A DNA stretch of 64,000 nt from WHUA01 sp963711215. Lineage in GTDB: Bacteria > Pseudomonadota > Alphaproteobacteria > UBA8366. The translations under genes and the position numbers were made by a program. The stretch covers positions 124,001-188,000 of the forward strand of contig CAVQDH010000011.1 of assembly GCA_963711215.1 (NCBI GenBank). The letters run 5' to 3'. Shown here one piece after another: positions 44,130-53,878 of the stretch. The notes below the pieces were generated by a model that did no database searches, was not told where the DNA came from, and saw only the letters and a program-made list of their open reading frames with translations. Every line of letters starts with the position of its first letter. Position 1 is the first letter of the stretch.

Positions 44130-46838
44130 CGCCACCGCCGACAGCCGTTTCAGCGCATCGCCGAGCTTGGCGCGGGCGCTTTCTTCCTCGGCGAGGCGCT
44201 CGCGCTGCTCCTCGACAACCGCTTCCGGCGCCTTTTCCAGGAACTGCCGGTTCGAGAGCTTCTTCTGCAGCTTCAGGATCTCGCTCTCGGTCTTGGCGAT
44301 CTCCTTCTGCAGGCGCTGCTTTTCCTGGCCGATGTCGATGACTTCCGCGATCGGCAGCGCGACCGTCGCCTCGTCGAGCACGATCTGCACCGCGCCCTTC
44401 GGGATGTCGCCGCCGACGCGGATATCCTTGAGCCGCGCCAGGCGCCGGATCAGCGCCTCATGCGCCGGCAGCCAGGCCTTGCCGTCCGCGCCCAGGCCGG
44501 TGATGACCATCGGAATCTCCGCGGCCGGCGGCACGTTCATCTCCGACCGCACCGAGCGCACGGCGGAGACCAGCCGCACCACCCAGCCCATCTGCCGGTC
44601 CGCATCCGCGTCGATCAGGCTGTCCGCGTAGTTCGGCCAGGAGGAGCGGATCAGCATCGCGGGCCGCGCCTCGGCCGTGTTCTGCCATAGCTCCTCGGTG
44701 ACGAAGGGCATGAAGGGGTGCAGCAGCAGCAGGATCTGGTCCAGCACCCAGCCGGCGGTCGCCTGCGTCTCCGCCTTGGCGGCGGCGTCGCTGCCCATCA
44801 GGAACGGCTTGCAGAACTCCAGATACCAGTCGCAGAAGGTGCCCCAGACGAACTGGTAGAGCGCCTGCGACGCCTCGTTGAAGCGGTAGACGTCCAGCTG
44901 TTCGACGACGGTGGCGGCGCAGCGCGCGACCTCGCCGACGATCCAGCGGTTGATCGGCTCCTTGGGGCCGGCGGGATCGAAGCCGGGCAAGGACGCGCAG
45001 CCGTTGATCTCGCAGAAGCGCGCGGCGTTCCACAGCTTGGTCGCGAAGTTGCGCGAGCCCTCGACCCGGCTTTCCGCGAGCCGGATGTCGCGCCCGGGCG
45101 CCGCCAGCGACGACAGCGTGAAGCGCAGCGCATCGGCGCCGTATTTGCCGATCAGGTCCAGCGGGTCGATGACGTTGCCCTTCGACTTCGACATCTTCTG
45201 GCCCTTCTCGTCGCGGACCAGGGCATGCACGTAGACGGTGTGGAACGGCACGTCGCCCATGAAGTGCAGCCCCATCATCATCATGCGGGCGACCCAGAAG
45301 AAGATGATGTCGAAGCCGGTGACCAGCACGTCGGTCGGATAATAGCGCGCGAGCTCGGGCGTCTTCTCCGGCCAGCCGAGCGTCGAGAAGGGCCAGAGCG
45401 CCGAGGAGAACCAGGTGTCGAGCACGTCGGGGTCGCGGACGAGCGCGGTCGCCTTGCCGTAATGCGCGTCGGCGGCGGCCTGGGCCTCGGCCTCGCTCAT
45501 GGCGACGAAGATCTCGCCGTCCGGGCCGTACCAGGCCGGGATCTGATGCCCCCACCAGAGCTGGCGCGACACGCACCAGGGCTGGATGTTGCGCATCCAC
45601 TCGAAATAGGTCTTCGACCAGTTCTCCGGCACGAAGCGGGTGCGGCCCTGCTCCACCGCCGCGATCGCGGGCTTGGCCAGCTCGGCCGCGTTCACATACC
45701 ACTGGTCGGTGAGATAGGGCTCGATCGGCACGCCGCCGCGGTCGCCATAGGGCACCGTGTGCAGGTGGTCCTCGATCTTCTCCAACAGGCCCGCCGCCTC
45801 GATGTCCGCGACCACGCGCTTGCGCGCCTCGAAGCGGTCGAGGCCGCGATAGGCTTCGGGCGCGTTGTCGTTGATATGCGCGCTTTCATCGAAGATGTTG
45901 ATCATCGGCAGGTCGTGCCGCTTGCCGACCTCGAAGTCGTTGAAGTCGTGCGCCGGGGTGATCTTCACCGCGCCCGAGCCCTGCTCCGGGTCGGCATAGG
46001 CGTCGCCGACGATCGGGATGACGCGGCCGACCAGCGGCAGCACGCAGTTCTTGCCGATCAGGTCCCGGTGGCGTTCGTCCTCCGGGTTCACCGCGACCGC
46101 GGTGTCGCCCAGCATCGTCTCGGGCCGGGTCGTCGCCACGGTGAGGAAGCGGCCGGGCTCGCCTTCGACCGGATATTTGAAGTACCAGAGATGGCCCTTG
46201 GTCTCGCGCTGCTCGACCTCGAGGTCGGAGATCGCGGTATGGAACTTCGGGTCCCAGTTGACCAGCCGCTTGTCCTTGTAGATCAGCCCTTCCTTGTGAA
46301 GCCGGACGAACACGGTGAGGACGGCCTGGCTCAGCCCCTCGTCCATGGTGAAGCGCTCGCGCTCCCAGTCGAGCGAGGCGCCGAGCCGGCGAAGCTGGCG
46401 GGTGATCGTGCCGCCGGATTCCGCCTTCCATTGCCAGACGCGCTCGATGAACTGGTCGCGGGTCAACAGGGCCTTGTTATCCGCAGCTGCGCTCCGTGCC
46501 GCGGGCCAGGCCGATGCCCTGCTCGGCGAGCTGGCGCTCGACCACCATCTGGGTCGCGATGCCGGCATGGTCCGTACCGGGCTGCCACAGCACGTCGCGG
46601 CCGCGCATCCGCTCGAAGCGGACCAGGATATCCTGCAGGGTGTTGTTGAGGGCATGGCCCATATGCAGGCTGCCGGTGACGTTCGGCGGCGGGATGACGA
46701 TCGAATACGGGTTTCCGCCGGCAACGCTGCGCTTGGCTGGCCGCACGCAAAGGCGCCGCTGGACTCCCAGCGCGCGTAATGGCGGGCTTCGACCTCATCG
46801 GGCCGGAAGGTCTTTTCGAGAGCCGGCATTTCCGTCAC
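44127..46838 (-). CDS. valS: Valyl-tRNA synthetase (two compensating frame breaks)
   Basis: A roughly 903-residue class I synthetase charging tRNA-Val, with editing domain. KMSKS is intact (KGQKMSKSKGNVIDP), as are LTVATTRPETMLGDTAVAV (editing), DVLDTWFSSALWPFSTLGW and the C-terminal coiled coil. Between about 46740 and 46490 the protein is out of frame; the correct frame there reads YSIVIPPPNVTGSLHMGHAL, including the HIGH motif, and TDHAGIATQMVVERQL. Two small indels thus cancel each other. Losing HIGH would kill an essential enzyme, so these are most likely sequence errors. The start is GTG 46838 or ATG 46829. Confidence 0.94.
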   Translation of the reverse strand: MTEMPALEKTFRPDEVEARHYARWESSGAFACGQPSAALPAETRIRSSSRRRTSPAACIWAMPSTTPCRISWSASSGCAAATCCGSPVRTMPASRPRWWSSASSPSRASAWPAARSAAADNKALLTRDQFIERVWQWKAESGGTITRQLRRLGASLDWERERFTMDEGLSQAVLTVFVRLHKEGLIYKDKRLVNWDPKFHTAISDLEVEQRETKGHLWYFKYPVEGEPGRFLTVATTRPETMLGDTAVAVNPEDERHRDLIGKNCVLPLVGRVIPIVGDAYADPEQGSGAVKITPAHDFNDFEVGKRHDLPMINIFDESAHINDNAPEAYRGLDRFEARKRVVADIEAAGLLEKIEDHLHTVPYGDRGGVPIEPYLTDQWYVNAAELAKPAIAAVEQGRTRFVPENWSKTYFEWMRNIQPWCVSRQLWWGHQIPAWYGPDGEIFVAMSEAEAQAAADAHYGKATALVRDPDVLDTWFSSALWPFSTLGWPEKTPELARYYPTDVLVTGFDIIFFWVARMMMMGLHFMGDVPFHTVYVHALVRDEKGQKMSKSKGNVIDPLDLIGKYGADALRFTLSSLAAPGRDIRLAESRVEGSRNFATKLWNAARFCEINGCASLPGFDPAGPKEPINRWIVGEVARCAATVVEQLDVYRFNEASQALYQFVWGTFCDWYLEFCKPFLMGSDAAAKAETQATAGWVLDQILLLLHPFMPFVTEELWQNTAEARPAMLIRSSWPNYADSLIDADADRQMGWVVRLVSAVRSVRSEMNVPPAAEIPMVITGLGADGKAWLPAHEALIRRLARLKDIRVGGDIPKGAVQIVLDEATVALPIAEVIDIGQEKQRLQKEIAKTESEILKLQKKLSNRQFLEKAPEAVVEEQRERLAEEESARAKLGDALKRLSAVA

Positions 46839-46882
46839 ATCCGGGCCAGGGGATCAAGGCGACCCCGCCCGGTGGGAAAGCG

Positions 46883-47496
46883 TCAGTCTTCCTCTCCGGC
46901 GCGGGCCATACGTTCGATTTCACGTCGAACGAGACGTTCGACCATATCGGGCAGGTTTTCGTCAAGCCATTGACGCAGCATGGGCCGCATCAATTCCTCG
47001 GCAAGCTGCTCGACGGTGATGCCGGGCCGGTTCGACTTGACGGTGCGGGCCAGCTGTCCGAACGAGGAGATACCCGCGGACGCGGTCGCCATCGAGACGA
47101 GATTTTCCATCGGCGACAGCGCGGCCGGCTCCGGCGCCCGTCTTGGCTCGGGCTCGGGTCGGGCTCGGGCTCCGGTTCTGGCTCCGGTTCGGGCTCAGGC
47201 TCGAACGCCACTTCCGGCTCCGGCTCCGGCTCGGGCTCCGGTTCTGGCTCGGGTTCCGGCTCCGGCTCGGGTTCCGGCTCAGGCGTGGCGTCGAGCACTT
47301 CGAGCTCATGCTCATCGGCGGGCTGAACCTCGTCCGTCAGCTCGAGAGGCTCTTCCTCCACGGGCTTCGGTTCCGGCTGCGGCGCGGCCTTTGCCTGGGG
47401 CGCGGCATTGTCGTCGCTGTCCTCGGAAATGATCTTCCTGATGGAAGCAAGGATTTCCTCCATCGACGGTTCTTGCTGTTTGCCTGCCTCGCTCAT
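46883..47496 (-). CDS. popZ: Polar organizing protein PopZ (one frame break)
   Basis: About 204 residues. PopZ forms the polar matrix that anchors the chromosome origin region and recruits cell-cycle factors in alphaproteobacteria. The N-terminal helix (QEPSMEEILASIRKIISED) and the C-terminal DUF2497 oligomerisation region (LAEELMRPMLRQWLDENLPD and MVERLVRREIERMARAG) match the family. Between them is an acidic/proline linker with a long Glu-Pro run. A frame switch near 47140-47155, within or just after that run, separates the halves. Upstream of valS and downstream of tolC, the usual order. Confidence 0.92.
47152..47283 (-). repeat. Low-complexity (Glu-Pro)n-coding tract in popZ
   Basis: The tract encodes about 44 residues that are almost entirely alternating Glu and Pro, interrupted once by VAF. 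On DNA level it is an imperfect 6-bp repeat (GGCTCC/GGTTCC type on the plus strand). Such tracts change length by slippage, and long runs are also prone to sequencing and assembly errors; a frame break lies at its 3' edge. Confidence 0.85.
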
Positions 47497-47562
47497 CGTC
47501 TGCTCATCCCGACTGTTCGCTCGTTCGAATTACTGCAAACCAGGGTTCATACCGCCCCGGTC

Positions 47563-49005
47563 TCACTTTTGCCCCGACGGTTTTCCCTCGGTTTTGTCGA
47601 GATCGTCGCCAAGCCCCCACAGCTTGTCGCGGACCTCTTTGTAGTGATGCTCCGGATCGTAGTATTGCGTGCTGAGATTCAATGATTGCGCCGTCAGCCG
47701 GCCAAGCGCCGACATGACCTGGTACTGGGCGACGATCTCGTCGCGCTCGGCGCTCACGAGGTTGACCTCCGAGTTGAGCAATTCCTGCTCCGCGTCGAGC
47801 ACGTCGAGCACGGTGCGCGACCCGACCAGCGATTCCTGGCGCACGCCTTCGAGGGCGATCCGGTTCGACCGGACCGCCGCATTGAGCGACTGGATCTGCG
47901 CCCGCGCACTGACCAGCGATTCCCAGGCGTTCACCGCTTGCTCGGTCGCGGAGCGCTCCGCCTCGATCAGCAGCAGCCGGTTGCGCCCGACGAGCTGCTT
48001 GGCCTCGCGCACCTGGCTGGAGACGGAACCGCGCTGATACAGCGGCACGGTCAGCTGCGCCATGATGCTGCCGCCGTCGCTGATCGTATTCGTCGAGCTC
48101 TGATTAACCCCGCGGCCGCCCTGCCCCACGATGTCCACCTTCGGCAGCAGGTCGCTTTGCACCACCGACACGTTCTCGCGCGCCGCGCGCTCGTCGTAAT
48201 CGGCCGCCACGACCGCCGGATTGTCCTTGCGCGCGCCTTCGATGGTCTCCTGCCGCGATGTCGGCAGCTGCGGAACCGGGTCCGGCTTGGCCAGGCTCTC
48301 CGGCACCTTGCCGATGATCTGCTCGTAGATTCCGCGGCTGATCTGGAGCACGCCCTCCGCCTGGACACGCGCCGCGCGGGCACTCGCGAGCCGCGCCTCG
48401 GCCTGCGAGACGTCGGTGCGCGTCACTTCGCCAACGTTGAAGCGGTCGCGGGTCGCTTCCAGCTGACGGGTCAGCACCCGCTCGTTGTTCATATTGAGCT
48501 GGACCACGGACTGGTCGCGATAGACGTTCAAATAGGCCTGCACCGCGTTCAGCAGGACGCTCTGCTCGGCGCTGTTGAGCCGCGCGCGCGCGGCTCGCAC
48601 GGTATTTTCGGCCCGCTTGACGTCGGCCACGGTGCCGCCGCCGGAATAGAGGTTCTGGGTAACCTGGAGATTGCCCGAATATTCGCCGCGCTGCTTGACG
48701 CCGCTGATGCCGGAGCCGCTGTTCGCGTCGTAACCGGCGTCGCCGACGATCTCGACATTCGGGCGCCAGCCGGACAATGCCTGCGGCACTGACTCGTCGG
48801 TCGCCCGCAAGCTCGCCCGCTGCGCCTGCAGCGTCGGGTTGTTCTGATAAGCCATGATCAGCGCTTCCCGCAGCGAATCCGCCCGTGCTGCATTCAAGAA
48901 GGCCGCCAAGACGCAACCGGCGACGGTTGCCATAAGCATTGCGCGCGACCATCGCCCACCCGGCCGACCAGCCCGCGCTTGCCGCTCCCCTATTTCTTCT
49001 CTCAC
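47563..49005 (-). CDS. tolC: TolC-family outer-membrane efflux protein
   Basis: A roughly 480-residue outer-membrane channel used by type I secretion and RND pumps. A signal peptide (MLMATVAGCVLAAFLNAARA) precedes SLREALIMAYQNNPTLQAQRA, the TolC repeat start; two OEP repeats follow, with GVRQESLVGSRTVLDVLDAE as the second-repeat signature. GTG 49005 is preferred: AGAAGG lies 6 bp upstream, while TTG 49011 is too close to it. The gene is flanked by a PIMT-like gene and popZ, an order typical of alphaproteobacteria. Confidence 0.93.
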   Translation of the reverse strand: MREEIGERQARAGRPGGRWSRAMLMATVAGCVLAAFLNAARADSLREALIMAYQNNPTLQAQRASLRATDESVPQALSGWRPNVEIVGDAGYDANSGSGISGVKQRGEYSGNLQVTQNLYSGGGTVADVKRAENTVRAARARLNSAEQSVLLNAVQAYLNVYRDQSVVQLNMNNERVLTRQLEATRDRFNVGEVTRTDVSQAEARLASARAARVQAEGVLQISRGIYEQIIGKVPESLAKPDPVPQLPTSRQETIEGARKDNPAVVAADYDERAARENVSVVQSDLLPKVDIVGQGGRGVNQSSTNTISDGGSIMAQLTVPLYQRGSVSSQVREAKQLVGRNRLLLIEAERSATEQAVNAWESLVSARAQIQSLNAAVRSNRIALEGVRQESLVGSRTVLDVLDAEQELLNSEVNLVSAERDEIVAQYQVMSALGRLTAQSLNLSTQYYDPEHHYKEVRDKLWGLGDDLDKTEGKPSGQK

Positions 49006-49291
49006 CTTCAACCTTCTAGCCAGTGTCCGACACCTTCGTCGTATTCCTTCAGGCCTCGCCAGCGCAATAGTGCCCGTCAGCCGTCCGGCGACCTTTCATG
49101 TCGCGGCGGCCGTGGACCCGATGCCAAGCCTCCATGGCAGAACATCGCACCCGGCGGACGGATGCGCCTGACAATTCGCCCACTATCTTACACCCCCATC
49201 GGACAACCGCAGCAACCGCGGCAATGCGTATCTTATCCCCATTCGATCGCATCCGTGAAATAAGACCACAAAATGTTGACGGCGGACAGCC

Positions 49292-49945
49292 CTAAAACAC
49301 AAAACCTGCCGATTTAATGAACCCAGGCAGAATGGGCGTGTTGGCGTCGAACAGCGTGCGGCGGGACACGAAGCCGCCACGGCGCTGCAGGAGCGTTGCC
49401 CGCCCAGGGCCGTCCCCATTGGATATCACCGCGACAATTCTGCCGTTTTCGGCGAGCTGGTCAATGATCGCCGACGGCACCTCGGCGACCGCGCCGTCGA
49501 ACAGCACGAGATCGTACGGCGCCTCGTCGGACCAGCCCTTCTCGAGCGGCCCCTCGACGACGACCACGTTGTCGGCGCCGAGGCCGGAAAGCAGCGCCTG
49601 CGCCTTCGCGGCGGCGCCCGAGTCGCACTCCAAGGCGAAGACGGCGCTGCACAGCCGGGCCAGCACGGCGGCCGAATAGCCCGTTCCGCAGCCGACCAGC
49701 AGTGCCGCGTCATTCGCGCCCGGCATGGCTTCCTGCAGCAGACGGCCGAAGACCATCGGCTCCGTCAGGTAGCGCCCGCCGCCAAGCGGCAGATCCTCGT
49801 CGATATAGGCGACGCTTGCGAGGGTTTCCGGGACGAAGCGCTCGCGCGGGACCGCGCCCAGCGCGGCCACGATCGCCGGTTCGATCACCCGGTTCGGGCG
49901 CAACTGACTTTCGACCATGTTCCGTCGCGCTTTGGCGAAATCCAT
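49292..49945 (-). CDS. Protein-L-isoaspartate methyltransferase family protein (second copy)
   Basis: A 217-residue SAM-dependent methyltransferase-like protein. It opens MDFAKARRNMVESQLRPNRV, the mark of the tolC-linked branch, and has VPRERFVPETLASVAYIDED, motif I AALLVGCGTGYSAAVLARL and PYDLVLFDGAVAEVPSAI. The LVGCGTG replaces the usual EVGxGTG/EIGCGSG acidic residue, so isoaspartyl activity is less certain than for the pcm at 18.8 kb. ATG 49945 is chosen by homology. The 280 bp downstream to tolC hold no gene. Confidence 0.88.
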   Translation of the reverse strand: MDFAKARRNMVESQLRPNRVIEPAIVAALGAVPRERFVPETLASVAYIDEDLPLGGGRYLTEPMVFGRLLQEAMPGANDAALLVGCGTGYSAAVLARLCSAVFALECDSGAAAKAQALLSGLGADNVVVVEGPLEKGWSDEAPYDLVLFDGAVAEVPSAIIDQLAENGRIVAVISNGDGPGRATLLQRRGGFVSRRTLFDANTPILPGFIKSAGFVF

Positions 49946-50112
49946 GGCAACCCTTCTCCCCCTATTGCGACGGGTGCGTGCCCCGGCAGGCCGCCGGGAC
50001 GATGCCAGGGTTATAGCCTCACGGGATGGCGAAAACAATCCGCGGCGGGATACCGCCAGCCGCTTGACCGGCCTCGGGACGCCCCGTATACCACGGCCTG
50101 TTGCGCCGCCGC

Positions 50113-50186
50113 GGCCCGGTGGCAGAGTGGTGATGCAGAGGACTGCAAATCCTTATATGCCGGTTCGATTCCGGCCCGGGCCTCCA
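50113..50186 (+). tRNA. tRNA-Cys (GCA anticodon), CCA encoded
   Basis: Cloverleaf readable by eye: acceptor GGCCCGG (50113-50119) pairs with CCGGGCC (50176-50182), discriminator T, then CCA (50184-50186). The anticodon loop is CTGCAAA with anticodon GCA at 50145-50147, stem GAGGA/TCCTT. The T arm contains GGTTCGATTCC. Length is 74 nt with CCA. Confidence 0.95.
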
Positions 50187-50297
50187 TCTCTTTCCGGTAA
50201 AACCCCGATATGTCCGATCCATCGCCGCGAAAGGTCGCAGCGACCGCCTGGCGGCGCGGGCGCAAGACCGGCATTTGCCGGAATGGAGCGGGAATTT

Positions 50298-50525
50298 CTA
50301 CCTCGAGGGCGGCGTTCCGCTCTCCTCCTGCGTCCGCTCCCGCGGCGCCGGGGCGTCCACGTTCGGCTTGCGCATGACGAGCCGGCTGAAGCTCCAGAGC
50401 TCGACGGCGCGCCCCTGGGCGTGGCGATTTGCGATGGCCATCGCCGCCTCGTCGTTCTCGCTCTTAAAAAAGATGAAGCGTTCGGCGCGGCCAAGCGGGC
50501 TGAGCAGCAAAAGTCGGTAGTCCAT
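50298..50525 (-). CDS. Hypothetical 75-residue protein
   Basis: A small protein MDYRLLLLSPLGRAERFIFF... with ANRHAQGRAVELWSFSRLV in its second half. The LLLLSPLGRAERFIFFKSEN start and AVELWSF segment recall small alphaproteobacterial proteins with a short beta-rich fold, but no named family is recognised. ATG 50525 is set by GGAGG 7 bp upstream; ATG 50531 would leave only one base. It is convergent with the tRNA-Cys gene and divergent from VanZ. Confidence 0.6.
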   Translation of the reverse strand: MDYRLLLLSPLGRAERFIFFKSENDEAAMAIANRHAQGRAVELWSFSRLVMRKPNVDAPAPRERTQEESGTPPSR

Positions 50526-50744
50526 GGGCATGCCTCCAGCCTTAACGCTATGTCCAGGGCCCGACCCCGGCAATTGCCCATGGGGCCTAGTTCTTTCAGC
50601 CGATACAGGCAGTTGCGGTATCCGGATGCGGGGGCGACGATCGGTCCCAGCCGGCTGCGATGCGGGAAATTGCGCGGGCCCGGCGGAACAAGTAGAAACG
50701 ATCCGGTTCCGCGCGATAGGCTAGGCGCGGCCCGCAGGAGTCCC

Positions 50745-51155
50745 ATGGCCGACGGCAAGCTCACCGATTTTCTGACACGCTACGACCCGCAGCTGCGCTC
50801 GCTCTGCCGGCTGATCTTCGCGCTCAGCGTCGTCACCGTGCTGGTGCTGTCGCTGCTGCCCGGCCCCTACATGCCGCATTTCCGGCTGTCGGATAAGATC
50901 TGCCATTTCATCGCCTATTGCGAGACGGCGGCATCCGGCTGGCTGGCCTATCGTTTGGCGCCCGGCCTGAAATTCGTGCTGCCGGGCCTCATCGCGCTCG
51001 GCGGCGCGATCGAGCTCGCCCAGCACTACGTGCCCGGGCGGAGCACGGACATCCTCGATTTCACGGCGAATTCCCTGGGCGTGCTCGCAGGCTACGGGCT
51101 GGCGCGCCTGGTCGAGACGGTCTGGCGCGTGCCGGCCGGCGCCACGCGCCCCTGA
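50745..51155 (+). CDS. VanZ-family membrane protein
   Basis: A 136-residue inner-membrane protein with four hydrophobic segments. Family signs: LPGPYMPHFRLSDKICHFIAY early and ALGGAIELAQHYVPGRSTDILDF, a VanZ signature with polar residues in helix 3. VanZ proteins are linked to teicoplanin resistance in Gram-positives, but short members near polysaccharide and exosortase genes are common and of unknown role. It is convergent with the PrsT-like gene and marks the left edge of the exopolysaccharide region. Confidence 0.82.
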   Translation: MADGKLTDFLTRYDPQLRSLCRLIFALSVVTVLVLSLLPGPYMPHFRLSDKICHFIAYCETAASGWLAYRLAPGLKFVLPGLIALGGAIELAQHYVPGRSTDILDFTANSLGVLAGYGLARLVETVWRVPAGATRP

Positions 51156-51205
51156 GAGTACCGATGAGCGCGCCGCGCCGGCGCCGGCCGGATACCTCCG
51201 GATAC

Positions 51206-53592
51206 TTAGAGCGCGTTCAGCGTCGCCTTCGCCTCGGCGACAAGCTCGGCGTTGTTGGCGGCCGCGACCGCCTTTTCGAGGTAGCGGCGCGCATCCTGGG
51301 CATTGCCCGACTTGTAGTAGGCCATCCCCAGGTGGAAGTTGATGTCGGCGTTCTCCGGCCGGCCCTCGACCGCCTTCGTCAGGAAGACGACCGCCAGGCT
51401 GTAATCGCCCTTGCGGTAGTGCAGCCAGCCCAAGGTGTCGAGGTAGAACGGATTTTCCGAATTCTGGAAGCGCTGTGCGATCTGCAGCGCGTTATCCAGG
51501 TTCTGCGGATCCTTGTATTTGAAATCCGCGATCAGCGCCGCCAGGTTGTTGGCCGCCAGGTCGAGCTTGGGATTGTGCTCCAGCACGCTGCGATAGGTCT
51601 TGATCGCGCCGTCGATGTCCTTCGTCGCCTGCTGCGCCGACGCCAGGGTCAGCTGCAGGGTCGCGTCATGCGGCACATGCTCGAGGCCGCGCTTGAGCAC
51701 GGCGATCGCGCGGTCGTGCTTGCTCTCCGCCACCATCAGCCGGCTGAGGTTGAGATAGGGAAGCGTCCAGTCCTGGCGCAGCTGGGTCGCCTCGAGGAAG
51801 GACTGCTCCGCCTTCGGGCCGATCTTCTCGTAGGCGTAGACCTCGCCCAGAAGGTTGTAGGCATAGACGTCCTTCGGCGATTCCTTGATCTGGCTCTTGA
51901 GCAGCTGCACCGCTTCTTCCGGCTGCTTCAGCGCCAGGTAGGACTGCACCATGCCGGTCAGGGCCAGCGCCGATTTCTTGTCGGCCGCGAAGCCCTGGCG
52001 GAAGGCGTCGAGCGCTTCGACATGCCGGCCTTCGGCCTGATACACGCGGCCCATCGCGACATAGCCGCGCGACTGTTCGCCATCGATCTGCAGCATGCGC
52101 TTCGCCGTCAGCATCGCCGGCTGCAGCTTCCGTTGCGCCAGGAGAATCTCCTCCCGCATCCGCAGCGCCGGCAGCGAATTCCGGGGATTTCTCGAGGACC
52201 TGGTCGACCAGCGAGACCGCCCTGTCGGGGTTGCGCTGCTGCACGTAGATCCGCGCCAGCGTGAGACGCGCCTCGTCGTTTTGCGGATCGCTGGTCAGCA
52301 GGAGCTTGAGATTTTCCGCCGCCAGATCCACGTCGCCGCCGCGCAGGTGCGCATCGGCGATCAATCCCAGCGCTTCGATGTTGCCCGGATTGTCGCGCAG
52401 CACCTGCCGCAGGTCGGCGATCGCCTGATCGCGCTTGTTTTCGCCCAGCAGCAGCCGCGACTGGATGATCAGTCCCTCGGCATTGCCGCCGTCGTCGGCC
52501 AGAACCTGCTTGACCAGCGCGGCCGCCCCCGCGGTATCGCCCTTGGCGAGCCGCAGGCGGGCGAGCCCCGTGCGCGCCCGGATGACCGTCGGCTTCTCCT
52601 TCGCGCCGGTCTCGATCGCGTGCAGCGTCGCTTCCGCCTTGTCGACCTGGGAATGCTTCACGTAAAGCTCGGCTAGCCCGAATTTCAGGTTGGCGTCGCC
52701 GGGCTCCGCGTCGATGAAGGTCTTCAACGCGCCCTCGGCCTGCTCGATGCTGCGCTGGTTGGACAGGAAGTCGATCAGCACCAGCTTCGCCTTGTCGCTC
52801 TTCGGAAGCGCCGCGACCATGTTGCGGAGCACCTTCTCCGCGTCGTCCTTCTTGCCGAAAGCGACCATGAACCGGGCGAGATCAGTCTGGTAGGCGACAT
52901 TGCTCGGATCGATGGCGAAGAGCTCGCGGTACACCGTTTCGATTCCCGCGATATCCTTCTGCCGCCGGTAGAGCTCGATCAGCAGCATCCGCAGCGCCGT
53001 TTCCTTCTTGTTGGCGGCGGTGGCCTTCTTCAGCAGCGCGATCGCCTCGGGCGCCCTATCTTCCTTCTGCAGGACGCCGACGAGAACGGAGGTCGCAGCG
53101 ACGTCGTTCGGCCGCTTCCCGAGCGCGAACAGCGCTTCCTTGCGCGCATCGTCGAGCCGGTTCTTGCGCAGATAGACCGCACCGAGCAAACGCGTGCCCG
53201 TCGATGTTCTGCGGCTCGACGGCGAGCGCCTTTTGCGCTTTCGTCAGCGCCTGATCGATGTCCCCCGACATCAGGTAGATGCGGCCGATATGCAGGTTGG
53301 CGCCGACATGCGCGTCTTTCTGCTCGAGCACCGACTGAAAGGCGCCGAAAGCGCCACGGTAGTCGCCCTGCTTTTCGGAAATCAGGCCGAGATAGTACAG
53401 CGCTTCCATGTTCAACGGATTGATCTGGCGCGCATTCTTCAGCTCGAGCGCCGCCTTCCGATAGTCGCCCGCTTCGTAAAGCGCCTTGCCGCGATCGAAA
53501 TAAGCCTTCTCGCGCTCCTCGGCGCCGTCGCAGGCGGCCAGCGCAAGCGGGATCAGCAGCGCAAGCAGCCAGCGCAAGGCTAGGTGCGCCAT
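51206..53592 (-). CDS. prsT: PrsT-like TPR lipoprotein of exosortase loci (two frame breaks)
   Basis: About 795 residues after repair (breaks near 53190-53200 and 52165-52180). A lipoprotein signal (WLLALLIPLALAACDG) precedes about twenty TPR repeats, e.g. YFDRGKALYEAGDYRKAALE and YYLGLISEKQGDYRGAFGAF. The last part reads MGRVYQAEGRHVEALDAFRQ and ends VAEAKATLNAL. Its size, lipobox and place beside an exosortase fit PrsT of PEP-CTERM/exosortase systems, where it is thought to help export polymer or sorted proteins. ATG 53592 (MAHLALRWLL) is chosen to give a normal signal peptide. Confidence 0.82.
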
Positions 53593-53878
53593 GCGGCCGC
53601 CCCCCGCCTTGCGGTGCTTTGCCGTGGTCCGAAAATCAGTCAAAAACGCCGTCATATGGTGCCCCCACACTCAACGAAAAGTCCGGCTACCCGCTCGGAG
53701 AATATATTTGTTGACCCCGCTCTTGGGGGAATATCTGCCGGTTAATCCGTGTATTTCGGTTTACCCCTAATGGGTTAACCTCGCACGCCGGCATTCCCCC
53801 GCATCAAGCCATCATCCGATCGACCGGGCCGCCGCGCAGCCCATCCCGGGTCCCGCCAACCATGCCCCTTGGGCCGCG

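Noticed and set aside
44127..46838. Reading valS as an intact divergent protein
   Set aside because: About 80 residues near the N-terminus are Arg/Ser/Pro-rich nonsense, while the alternative frame in that stretch encodes the conserved HIGH region. Two compensating indels explain it better.
47152..47283. CRISPR-like repeat array
   Set aside because: The periodicity is 6 bp without spacers and is fully explained by Glu-Pro codons in popZ.
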